From positions 30,770,260-30,834,259 of the forward strand of contig NC_034411.1 of NCBI RefSeq assembly GCF_002078875.1: a DNA stretch of 64,000 bases, written 5' to 3'. The notes under the pieces were generated by a model. The model did not search any database. It was given only the letters and a program-made list of their open reading frames with translations, and was not told the origin of the DNA. The stretch comes from Numida meleagris. Taxonomy: Eukaryota; Chordata; Aves; Galliformes; Numididae. Every line of letters starts with the position of its first letter. Position 1 is the first letter of the stretch. Both the position numbers and the translations under genes were made by a program. Positions 1 through 11,800 of the stretch are shown here, piece after piece.

Positions 1-1929
1 AGGGTAGGAAACCCACTTCTAGGGTTTCCTTTTCTCAGTGAAAGCAGAGGTGTTTATAAACCATATTCTCAGCTTCCTTGGAGTCCGGTCTCTTTGCAAG
101 CTGCTCGTGTCCTAGGATGATAGGTGCTGCACAAAAAGTCAGAGGAGGAGCAGACCTGCTCTCCTTCTAGTTGAAGCCAACGACAACATTGCTTATCCTA
201 AATCACCCTCATCTTTTCCCTTTCTCATTATAGAAGCGCTTTCCCAGGCTCCCAGCCATTCTCAATAGCAGTGCCCCAGCCCCCTCTGTTTCTTTTTTAC
301 CAGGACTGTAGACTATATTCCCTTCCCACGAGAAAATGCCATTATAACATTCGCTACTTTTTTTTCTCCTCCCATCCCACTCCCATTTCTGTTTTCTTTT
401 GGCCTACACTGGGAAGAGCTATCCACCCAGCCTTGCCCACTGACACTGCACCTCCCGTCCAAACAGCTGCAGCTCATCCAAAACATGGTCCTGCAGAGGG
501 ACAGCTGGACTGGTTCCTTGCTATGCATATTACTCCAGCTCTGGTAACATTGAGCTTTGGCCACCATTGACCAAATGTGGCCCATCTGCACCGGCCCTTC
601 CCTGAAATTCCCCACATCTCCTCCCTGGGCTTGGTTTTATTTCTCCAGAACTTGGAGGCCAGATGTTCCCACCACCCTCCTCACTCCTCCACGAGGAGGG
701 AGAGCAGCTCAGGGCCTAGCTACTGCTGTTGGAAATCGTCTCTTGCCTCATGAGTTGGATGCATCTTGCAAAGCATCCCAACAGCAGCAGTGTGCTCGCC
801 TCTTTGCTTTGATCAGCCTTGTCGAGGAGAACAGGGTACAAAAAGGACATTTGTTAAGATCAGCTATAAAAATGTAAGAGGTTGCCAGTACGTGCCCTGT
901 GCCAAAATTTCTCTTCACTCAGTGCTGTTCTGTGTGGGGATATTCTGGCAAGGGAGTTTTGTTTTGCTGGATTTTAGGCGATGGGAATTTTGCTTTTGTT
1001 TCCCAGAATTCACATGCAGCTTGAAGGGTTTTTCCAGAACAAAATCCATCCTGCATTCTATCAGGCCAAGTGGCATTCTGGCTGTACAAAAGCAGAAATA
1101 CAACTATAATAACAATAATCTGAATGATGAGTTCATTCAGGATAGGACAGGTAGACAGAAAGACAGACAGACAAGCATCAGTCAGGCGTACAAACCTTCC
1201 TGCCTTTTAGCACCCAAAATGGAGCTGCAGTTGGCTACAGGCCTCTGGCAGCCCAGTGCCCATGCCTGTCGCACACCACTGCCCAGCTGCTGTGTTTGCC
1301 CTGACACTTCTGTGCACAGCCGGACCCCCAGCTCACCCTTAGTCAAAGGGTCCTTTCTTATTCCCCCACCACCTCCCCATTTCCACGCGTTGCTGGCATT
1401 CAAGGCAAATATTTCTCCCAGCCTTGGCCAGCTCTTCCCCCCTCCTTGCTTTTCGGAGGCCCCTTTATCAGGCAAGGCCACGGCGAGCCAGGCAAACATT
1501 ACCTCAGGGGCACTGTGAATCGGGGCTAGGGGTGTGAATAGGTCCCACACATTCCCTCCAGCCTCTTCCCTTTCCTATAGCAACCACGTCGGGAGCCAGC
1601 AGGTCACACAGCCCCTCCGTTGTGCAGCCGGGGGCCAGGGGGGCTGAGGTTTCACCGCCCCGTCTGGGAGCAGGCTGCAGGACGGGAGGTGGCTTCCCAA
1701 ATTGCACGGGATGGCACAGTGTCACCGGGCAAGGGGTGACAGTGGGGTGCCAGGAAGAGAAAGAGTGTGGCAGATATTTCCATCGCCTCCTGGTATCACC
1801 ACAGGAGTCCTGGGAAGAAACTCTAAGAGCAGAGCTGTCTTAAATAAACCAAAATAACATTAACATGGTAATATTCCTTCTAGGAAGCAAGATGAGACCT
1901 GTCTATCCAGGGTACCAGAGCAGATCTTT
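1..1929. other. Intergenic sequence, no gene recognised
   Basis: I see no exon with recognisable protein similarity and no RNA gene here. The longest open frame (766-1518, 250 codons, + strand) translates to low-complexity, serine-, proline- and cysteine-rich sequence typical of a chance frame in GC-rich noncoding DNA. Small structures are a 9-bp stem with a 7-nt loop at 6-30, an 8-bp inverted repeat at 1120-1140, and a short GACA-rich patch at about 1150-1176. Confidence 0.6.
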
Positions 1930-2620
1930 TGACTGAAGGGCTCCAGAAGGAGGAAAAGAACCTCGGGGTGGTGGTCAGTGCTCAGCTGAACACGAGCCAC
2001 CAGTGTGCCCAGGCAGCAAAGAACACCAACGGCACCCTGGCTTTGATCAAAAATAATGCAGCAGCAGGAGCAGGGAAGTGATCGTCCCTCTGTACTCAGC
2101 TCTGGTGAGGCCGCACCTCAAGTACTGTGTTCCACTCTGGGCCCCTCACTACAAAAAAGACACCGAGGCCCTGGAGAGTGTCCAGAGAAGGGCAAGAAAG
2201 CTGTGAAGGTTCTGGAGCACAAGTCTTATGGGGAGAGATTGAGGGAGCTGGGGTTGTTCCGTCTGGAGAAGAGGAAGCTCAAGGGAGACCTTGTGTAACT
2301 CTCTACAACACCCTGAAAAGAGGTTGTGGTCAGGTGGGGGTCAGCCTCTTCTCTCTTATAACTGTGATAGGATGAGAGATAACAGCCTCAAGTTGTGCTA
2401 GAGGAGGTTCAGGTTGGATATTAGGAAGAATTTCTTCTCAGAAAGAGTGGTGAGGCACTGGAATGGGCTGCCCAGGGAGGTGGTGGAGTCACCGTCCCTG
2501 GAGGTGTTCAAGAACCATGTGGATGTGGCACTGAGGGACATGGTCAGTGGGCATGGTGAAGATGGGTTGGTGGTTGGATGAGATGATCTTAGAGATCTTT
2601 TCCAACCTTAATGATTCTAT
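1930..2620 (+). mobile_element. CR1 LINE fragment, 5'-truncated
   Basis: This is the 3' end of an avian CR1 non-LTR retrotransposon in + orientation. It contains recognisable remains of the end of the reverse-transcriptase frame (for example around 2060-2300, where the text resembles the '[19 protein letters not shown]' block of CR1 ORF2). The characteristic 3' segment follows at 2400-2620: GGCACTGGAATGGGCTGCCC, then GAGGTGTTCAAGAACC, then GATGATCTTAGAG and a final AACCTTAATGATTCTAT. The reading frame is broken by stops and shifts, so it encodes no working protein. The 5' boundary is approximate because similarity fades near 1930. Lack of a poly(A) tail and the ATTCTAT-type end are normal for CR1. 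Confidence 0.9.
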
Positions 2621-5509
2621 AACACTGGATAAACTCCCTACAACTGGCACATGCAGTGTGCATAAGCTCGGTGCAATCTCCTTCTCTATCACACCCAGGT
2701 GTGGCAGGGTTTGGTGCTTTGCCACTGCCAGAGCAGCCACTCCTGGAGATGATAAGGCACTGAGTTGCCCTTGCAGGTATTCCTGCAGGGTCCGACCAGT
2801 ACCATGGCAGCAGAGATTGCTCTTATGTTACAGTTTGGGACACATTTGCTGTACTCCTCTACTCCATCCTCTGCTTTAAGACACTCCCCCAGGAGCCATT
2901 TCAGTCACAGGCACAGCAGACCCCTGGCAGAGAACGGCCATGGATGGGTGCAGTACTCACAGTGGGATCAGCTGAGCCCATCAGAGAGCTCTCAGTCTAA
3001 AAACAGAGACATTAAACATTGATTTGTGATCCAGGATGGGAAGTAGGATTAGTTATAGACATACAAACATGAAAGGTAATCTACTCAGGCATCATCAGCT
3101 CTATCTAGGAGATATAAGCCTCTCCAAAAACACCACAGGAAGGAACTCCATCCTTAGGTTGCTTGCTCCAGCATTAGTTGGATAGTTTTTCCTAATATCG
3201 TATCTCAGATATTCTCAGATTCTTACATGTGCTCAGCCTCATACCAGCTGGAGCTTTTTCAGGACCTGTGGATTTACTCCTAAGTATAAAGGGAAACTGT
3301 CCATATAAATCCTTCTGTTTCCAAAATGAGTGTGTAGTGGTTACTTTACCAACATTTTTTTTGTCACAGTAGTAGTCGTCAGGCCCTAGGAATTGTTCAG
3401 ATAGAGAGGAAAGCGTGGTCTTCCCAAAAACCCACCACATGATTCATGGAGCATTAGGCTGCTGACAAAAAGTGGGTAGCAGGGAGTTGGACGCCGGGAA
3501 AGCGATAGTGATAGTGACTAATATCCTGACAGCCAGGAGCTGTTTTGGCTCCTCTACCCACGCCTGAGACCCTCCATCACTCTTGTGGTTTCACAGTCAT
3601 ATATTCCACATTCTAAAAAAGCCCTTGCTCTGCCTCAAAGGCTTGTGCAAGGCCCACCCAAACAACGGAAGAAACTCACTGACCGAAGGAAAACTGATTG
3701 CACCCGAAGCGCTGACACACACACCGCACAACTCAACCAGAAGCTGAGCCCGAGTGTTTTTCTCCACTCTTGGACTCTTGGGAACTTCACAGCTCAGCAA
3801 CAGGATGGAAATAACTGAGAGAGGTGTGTTTTTGTGTGGATGAGTGGATAGAGCCCTTTGAACAAGTTCCTACATCCTCTATCAGTTGAGTGAGAGAATG
3901 GGGTTTGTCCTGAGATCTTCTGGGATGAAGATAAAATATCTGCCACCTTCTGCTGGTTCAAGGATGGGCAATTCTCTCCTTGTACGTAGCCCTCTGGGTC
4001 TACACCCCCTTTCCTGCTCTGTGACAAGGAGTCAGCCTCTGTACCACAGCCCAATGCCCATGGCCATGACTACCACACAGTGAGGCCTGTACCTGCCAAA
4101 TGATGCAGAAAAATAGCCCTCCAGCCATGGTGCAGGGAGGAGGCTGGGGAACAGCAAAGAGCAGGCTGTCAGCAATAAGAATGGTTGCTGGAGCCCATAA
4201 CCTTCTCCCCATGGGCTTCTGAGGGCCTTGGGAAAGAGGGATCATGAGAAAGAAGGGCCCTGTGCCAATGATGTGGCCTGGCAGACCCCTGGCTGAGGAC
4301 TGTCATCCCAGTTCCACAGGATGATGTGATGGGGTATGGCACAGGCATGGTGAGTTGTCAGATGTTATGTCAAGTAATAAGACACAAGTTTGACACAGAA
4401 ATACCCTTTGGCCTCACATGGACTCACTCCAGAGCCAGGTACTGCCCCAACACAGAGTCGTCACTTGGGGCATCTGAACCAGGATCACCTGCATCCCTGG
4501 GGAAGGGTCTGTGCTGGTTCCCAACCTCTGACAAGCCATCAGCATCAAGAGGGGCTGAATATCGCCACACTGACAGCTTCAGTATGCAGAGGCACACACA
4601 TTCCTTCCACCTGACTCCAGGGCAGAAAACCAGGTGCTGCCTGGCAGCAGGCTGTGCTTTTTTGGGGTTGGGATCTTTGCCAAGCTGGCCAGTTTGGTAC
4701 ATAGGCCCCACTGGATTCACAGTACAGCAGGGAGAGCATGCTTCTGACAGTCCCTAGTCTCAGGCCCAGAGGCTGCTCACTGTTCTTCCCACCCAGAGAC
4801 TTTGAGCAAGGAGCCTGGTGGAGAAGGTAGCTCCCATCCCTGTAGCTGATGGGTCTAGAGGTGAGGTCTCTGCCTCCACCAAGCCCAAAGGCTTGTGAAG
4901 GAAATTAGCAGAACTTATGAACTGTCAGATGATGCTCCATCCTAACATAGAGGTGGTACCAGTCACAACTTCTTCCCTAAGCCCATGAAACTCTATATAT
5001 CCCATATGCCTTTGCCTCTTCCCCAGGTATTCCCATGGAGGAGAAAACACAGATTTGGGGTTAAAGCACTGGGCTCAGGACCCCCTCCTCTGCATGCAGA
5101 AAGCAAATCCCTCCTTGTCTCAGTTTCCCCCTGGGAGCCAGGGCTAACTACTCATGTCCCTGTTCACCTGGAGTGGTGGGAAAAGAAAGCTGCTGATGAC
5201 TGTGTAGGCATCAGGCCTCATGCTTCCTGGTGGGAAGAAGGTTAAGACAGCTCATGAGTCAAATCTGCAGCTTAATTAAAGTTAAAGACAAGCAGGAGAT
5301 GGTACGGAAGCATTTGCCCAAAGGCCACTTATCCAGCCACCCCCATGCATGCAAAGCCTCAGTTTGAGGCATCTGTACCTCTGCAGGGACACATCCCCTG
5401 CTCCCGGGCTGTGGGGAGCCGGGCTACCTCCTGCCCCCAGCCCTGCAAATTAGGAGCTATTCTTGCTAGTTCATTGGAAACACAGAGTTCCCAGAAAAGG
5501 CACTTCCAC

Positions 5510-5510
<1 letters not shown>

Positions 5511-5535
<25 letters not shown>
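5511..5535 (+). repeat. Poly(A) tract
   Basis: An uninterrupted run of about 25 adenines. No AATAAA-type hexamer is visible in the preceding 60 bases and no coding similarity lies upstream, so I do not call it the tail of a processed pseudogene. Confidence 0.85.
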
Positions 5536-5540
<5 letters not shown>

Positions 5541-8500
5541 TTCCTAAAGGCCCTTCCTGCTAACGGGAACCTGCAGCAAGGCACTCACCTTTGTCTTCCT
5601 GCCCCACTGCCACCTACCCTAAGCACCAAGGGTGATGTTTACCGAACATCTCCTTAAGAAGCAGAGGCAATAGGAAGGTAAGAGGGTGGCCCAGCTACCA
5701 GAGTGGGAAATGCAGTGGTCTGAAAGCAATTGGCCACAAATTGAAGTGGTTTATTTCTGGTAACTCAGCCACAGCAGCTTCCAGTAATGCTCATAAAGCT
5801 CCTTTCCGCTTGAGAGATGGTGGCTTCCAGGGGCCATCACAGCTAAATCTCCAGTCTGGCTTCCCTTAAAGCATGCTGGTGGATGCCTGAAGTCAATGAG
5901 GGAGCTGAGGCTGCCCAAGATCCCACATGGGAGACACCAAAGATTTCCTAACAGAACTCAGGAGGCACTTTTACAACTCTGAGTAGTAGCAAGCAAACCT
6001 CAGATGGTCTGGCCAGCATCCACACATTTGGTAAACAAAGGGGAAGTGTGGCTAATGAAGACTACCTGTCCTTGTCATTCCTAAGACCTGCCTTACCTGA
6101 ACAGGGATTCCCAAAGTCCTGCTCTGAGCAGACTGCTCACATCACCTCAGTCCCACCAAGCCCAAGAGTAGGCAGCTTCAGCTAGGAACAGCTGCGTCTT
6201 TCCCTCATATCTGCTCTAGACTTAACGGTGCCTCACATCTGCACTGCTCCATGGGGAAGCTGGGATGTTGCCTAAAAGACATCTCTCCGGGGAGCTGCAG
6301 GAACAAAACTACAGCACATCAAAGCCCAATCTTGTCCAGAGCTGTGATACAACCAAGATGCCATTGCTTCATGCTATAAAAATGCCACCAGAGCCACACC
6401 AAGGTGGAGCAATGGAAGCTGAAGGCATGGTCCAGGCAGCTACCACAAACCATTCTCTTGTTGTGCCAGATCTGATCACCAACTCATTGCAGACTGCACA
6501 CGGTTACTCCTGACCACACGGGTCCAGCTCCTCATCGCTGCCCTCGCCCCGACCAAAGCGACTTTGGATCTTGGCTCCAAGTAGCTAACCAGCACCACCT
6601 GGGGCACCTGACGGAGCATTTGGCAAACACTGCTTGTTGGTTATTAAAGGTATGACATACATCCTGCACTTTAGTGTTCGGCTGGGTTCCAGGGTTGCAC
6701 AACAATCCCTGTTATCTGCCTGGAGTTTGGCCCCTTGGCATTTCAGCCTGCGCCCCCTTCACCAAAGACTGAAAGCTGTGACACAGTAAAGCCTCTCTGG
6801 GTTTCCCTACACCATTAATTCCAGGACCACACTGACCCTTTTTCCCCCACCTCAAGCTACCAGCAAGGCCACAGTACTCCCTTGCTTGAGTTCACTCACT
6901 TTTCAAGTGGCTCTCTGTTTTATTTCCTTTCCTCTCATTTTGAGGCTCAGAGCTGATCATGAGGCTCTGATGAGGAAGGCAGCACTAGCACAGGGAAGGA
7001 TGGAGCAGTGCAGAAAGCCAAAGCCCCTGCCCATGCCAAGCACACTCAACAGGCAGCTTCCAGCCCAGGGTACCCTGTGGCTATAGCAAGGGGAGAAGGA
7101 ACCTCGTTCACAGCTGACATGGAAATGATGGAGATCGGCATAGAGCACTCCCTCCAATTCTGGGCTGTCCTTGGGGCAGTCATTTTGAATACTGAGCTTG
7201 TCTCTGAATTCCCTGCCAAGTTTCAGTCATGGGGATGAATAGAGAGAGAAATACATACAGTAAAAGTGGAGCAAGGCAAGGGGAGGGAAGATATGTTATC
7301 TTCAGCATGTCAACTGAGGAGAGAAGTGCCCGAGCACAGGAAGGCAAGCAAAGCAACATGTGCTAGCATGAGGTTTTGCCTCAAAGCCAGCCAGGGACAA
7401 CACTGGACAAGAATGTGAGGTGCTGCATCAAGGGCAAAGAACCCCTGTGGGGAAGGCGGAGGAGGAAGAGAATAAGGTGCATAGGAGGTTGTTAGCACCT
7501 TCCTCCTCACAGAGCTCCAGCAAGCAGGAATATCTAGAAGCCTTTCAGCTCTAGAGAAGTCAGTCAGTGAGGACTGAGAGCCAGCAAAGATGGAACATGT
7601 GCCATTTCTATGTCCATTGCTTACCCTGGGCTGGGGTCCCCTTTGCCTGCTGGGGCTGGTCCCTTGGTAGGGCCCCAACACCTTTCCTGCTCATGCCCTC
7701 CACATCTGCCTTCCCTGGCACTGTTGCCCCCTTCCTGCATCAGTGTGGGCTTCCAATGAATGAACCTTGTCCTCTGGCAGTGACAGAATTGCCCTCAGCT
7801 GTGCTGGAGGTGGCCTCCCCAGGCCGAGCATCTCTGTCACAGTGGCATTTTGCCAGCTCAGGACTCAAATGCAGCCCAGCCCAGGCTCCCCCAGACCTGC
7901 TCAGCTCCCTGCAGGACCCACAGCACTTCCCCCTGCAGCCTCAGTGCTAGCAGCAGGGCAGGGAGAGGTTTCTGGTAGGGAAAGGGAAAAAAAATGCAGA
8001 AGCTGGCAGAAAGAGATGAGCTGGTGGCATCTGCCATGTCACCTCTTTGTGAAGGCTTGGGTTCCTTTATGTTCAGTTCTGCAAACAGCAGCAAATAGTG
8101 AGCATTAACATTAATACTGGTACTTTGATTATTGTTACTAGCAACATAGCTGACCTGCTTGAGGACTGGAGGAAAGCCTCTTAGCAGATCCAGAGCAGAG
8201 TGAAGTCAAAGAGAGAATGAAGTGCTCCCCCTGCCCTGCACAATGCACAAGGAAAGTTGTGCTCCTGCTGTTCCCCTGATTTTATTTAACCCACGGTACA
8301 AGACTCCTTTCCACAACATGCCAAAGTGCCTCAGTACCTATGCACGGGGCCAAGCCCTCGCGGCAGCGCTGAGCTGGCCAGTGAGCTGAGCCAGCGGCTG
8401 GCAAGAGGAAATGAATCCCCAGGCCATTCAGCCACAAGGCCGTTAGAAGCTAACAGGGGAAGTTTATTAAAAAATAATAGTGGCGATAAAAAGGAGGCAA

Positions 8501-8876
8501 GGAAGCCGCCTTGGAAGCCGTTCAACCACGAGGCCCCTTCAAATGCAAACACCCACCAGCCTCCCCTGGCTGCACAGCACTGCAGGCCGCAGCCATCAGC
8601 TCTGCTGATGTCCAGCGCCAGATAACTTCTGATCAAAACCAGCCCCCACCAGCACTGCTGGGAATGAAACACATCCCCTCTCCGCCTTCTGCCAGCACTG
8701 GTTCCCGCCTGGCCAGCGATGAATGAAAGCATTTCACAGAAGCTGCCAGTGCCGCTTCCCAGCAGTTTTCCTCCCTGCAGCTGGGGATTCCCCAGCGCCT
8801 GCCTGAGGCTTGCCCAGAGCCCGCTCCCCACAAGGCAGCAGCGGGACCCTCCCAGCCTTCCACCCACACTTTCTTT

Positions 8877-8898
8877 CACTTTGTTTACAAACAAAGTG
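8877..8898. promoter_or_regulatory. Spaced palindrome with forkhead and SOX/TCF-like cores
   Basis: Two perfect 10-bp arms, CACTTTGTTT (8877-8886) and AAACAAAGTG (8889-8898), flank a 2-bp spacer. The centre contains TGTTTAC, the forkhead core. Both arms contain CTTTGT/ACAAAG, which SOX and TCF/LEF HMG-box proteins recognise. The palindrome is seen directly; a regulatory role is inferred from motif knowledge only. Confidence 0.3.
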
Positions 8899-11800
8899 CA
8901 ACTTGAGGCTCGGGGTGCAGCCTGTGGCTCCCCCTGATATCACAGGAGTCAGGTCTGACGTCCCCTGAGGAACGTGCACCTTGTAATGCTATTTCCTGAG
9001 CTCTCCTTCCCCTACGTCCCCTTCAGCACCACCACTGGGAAGGGTGAGGAGATGGGAAAGTCCCAAGTCCCCCAACTCCCCTCTAGTCCATTCTCCAGCT
9101 GAGGAGCCAGAGTGTGACCAAGACCCACGAGGGTCTCCCGTAGGAGCAAAATGCAATGCTCAGTTTTCCATTAGACTTGCACCGCATCACTCCCATTGCA
9201 AATCTCTCCATGTGGAAGAAAGTTCAGCATGACCCAGTGTAGGGGCAGTACATTCAGCTGGGGCTTCTGGGGCTCAGAATGTCTCAGGGCAGAGCCATGA
9301 CCACAGCTGGGCCACCATTAGTGTACTGGATTTGGCTGAGACCTGCCTGACAAGGTCACAATGGAGACAGAAAGCACTGTCCTGAGGCTGGTTAATGCAC
9401 ACTGTCCCTCACACTCACCAAGCACCTGTGCAAGCCAGAGGCGGGGCTAGATCAACCTTTGGGAACCAAAGGCATCTTCCAGTGAGGTGCTTCAGGTGGA
9501 CCCCTGGAGGGGCTCGTGGGCGTGAATTGTTCCCAGGATGATCAGACCCCCACATATCTCACTGTGAGCACAGCCAGTGTGAGGGCAGAGCATGCCAGCT
9601 CAGGTGCCCCATGCACGTAACTGGCTTCATCTTGCTGGTCCTGGAGGAGGGTCTACCCAAAAAACTACCAGCTAATGCTCACCCAGCAGATTTCCCCTTC
9701 CCCATGCAGCTCACTCTGCCCTGAAGAAGGTGGGCTTGAAACAGTCCCCTCATCCCCAAGTGCAAGATTCTTCCTTCAGGCAGGCACAGACTCTTTGGGA
9801 GATCATGGTCAGATGCAGGTGAGACTGTATTAGCCCTCACCATCTGCCAGCTCTGGCCACCCACATCCATTAGGAGCTTCCTACCTCCCAGAGGGGACTT
9901 GGCTTTCCAGACCCCCCTGAAAGTTTGCCAGGGATGCTGAGGCAGCACCAGAGGTGGCAGGAGCCCCATCCAACAGCCTATGACATACTAATCCTGGGAT
10001 TAACTGGAGTTCAGAGGTTAATTACAAAGGTGTGGAGAGGGAGGGGGAGAGAACAGGGGCCACAGGAAGACCCAAAATAACTCCTCCTTCTAAGAAACAA
10101 GCCTGGACCCAGGTTGCTGCATTTTCAGAAAGACATAATGAAGAAGGCAATGCTCTGGGAACATGTGATCTCTCACCTGAGGCTGGAGGGATAACCCCAG
10201 CTGGGTCACCCTGATTCTTGACCCATCTTTGGTTAGCCACCAAGCAGCCAGCTTGCAAAGCTAACACAGCCTTCCCACAGAAGTGTGAGAACTAAACCCA
10301 CTGGAAACTGTGCATGGCTCCAGCACAACCCAGGCCATGCAGGAACATAAACTGGAGATGTGAGGGGTAAATACCTCAGTGGGAGGGCAGCAGAATTTAC
10401 AAATCTTCCCACCCAGACTGATTTCAGACATCCCTGCAGTGCCAAGAGACACCATGCAGGGAGACCTGAATAGGCTCCCAGGCTGAAAGCAGCGTAAACA
10501 CTTGAACCTCAACTCATTATCAGAAAACATCACTAATTCACTCCAGCACAACTGTCCTAAGTGTGGTTGTCTGGATTCCAGGCCATGAAGCAGCTATCTC
10601 CACAGGACACTACTCTGGATTAAGTAGCAGTATGCAAAGAGAGATGCCCAGGTGCTCTGCCAGGCAGCCTCTGCACAACCCACTGAGCCGTGCTGACCCC
10701 AAGAGGGATGGCGAGGGCCTCCCCAGGCAGGAGCTCCAGGCCTCAGCCCCAGAGGAGATAATGCCAGCCCACCAACATGTTTCTGGCATGCCCCTCTCCC
10801 ACCCCATCACCACTGTGTCCCCAGGGATTCCCTCAGAGATGTCACCAGTCAGGAACTGCAGCATACAAGTACACATCTGGAAGGAGTTAGATGACGAAAG
10901 CCTCTGCCAGCTGTCTTCATTTAGATTTGTTCATACTTGGAAGTGCTGTGTAGCGTGATCTGTAAAATAAAAAGTTACACTGATTGACATGAGCCAAGGG
11001 TTTCCTCTGAGACGCTCTCAGCCCCCATCACCTCCTCCTGGGAAGCCAGCATTAGCGCTTATTACATCCTGGATGCCGGCTGCGTACAGCAGAGGAGGCT
11101 ACACAAGAACAATGAGGGTGCAGCAGTTAACCATCACCTCTCTTCCTGCTAGAGCACAGCCAGCTCCTGCAGGGTAGGGCATCTGTGGGAACATTACCCT
11201 GGCTAACACCAGGGCGGCCCTGGTGACACCCCAAGGGGACCCCACTGGGAAGCCAGGACCCACCCCTGGGGGCTTTACCCCCTGCTGGGTGCAGCAGCTC
11301 AGGAGGTCCTGGGGGTTGCAGGGCTCCCAGTTCCTCCCCTAAGGGACAGAGGAGACACAAGCCCTGTCATGACCATTGCTTAGGCATCCCTTACCCTGAG
11401 TTTAGCTTAAACATTTGCAATATCATTGAGCTCAGGAAGGGCTGCTGAGTTCACTGGGAAACATGGAAAGCTCAGGGAACCTCCTGTTTCTATTACTCAC
11501 ACAAGTTTCTCACCTGAAGCTATTTCTGCAGCTTTGCCTCTGGGTAGAGGAGAGATTTGACAAGGTTGGAGGTCAGCCAAAAGAGTCTACCAAGAAAGCA
11601 GTGTCTAAGCTGTCACTGATTCTTAATGGGTTTGTCAATGCACTGGGATCAGCTGTTCCCAATCTGATAACCTCAGTCCCACACACAGAGCCAGGGGCCA
11701 CTGGGAAAACAGCTGATCCATTTCAGGATCCCTGGGGTTGAATCCTTCCCTTGAAAACTGAAGAAAGAGTAGGACAGGAGCTACCAACCACTTAGATGGA

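Noticed and set aside
6..30. 9-bp stem with 7-nt loop at the left edge
   Set aside because: Short hairpins of this size are expected many times by chance in 64 kb.
1120..1140. 8-bp inverted repeat CTGAATGA/TCATTCAG
   Set aside because: Short, with no supporting context.
766..1518. 250-codon open frame on the + strand
   Set aside because: The translation is compositionally biased, has no domain or conserved motif, and overlaps another open frame on the opposite strand. Long chance frames are common in this GC-richer part.
5463..5535. Processed pseudogene ending in the A run
   Set aside because: No coding similarity or poly(A) hexamer upstream and no clear target duplication.
8331..8894. 187-codon open frame on the - strand, glycine- and tryptophan-rich
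   Set aside because: Composition reflects GC skew of the region rather than coding. No homologous motif seen.
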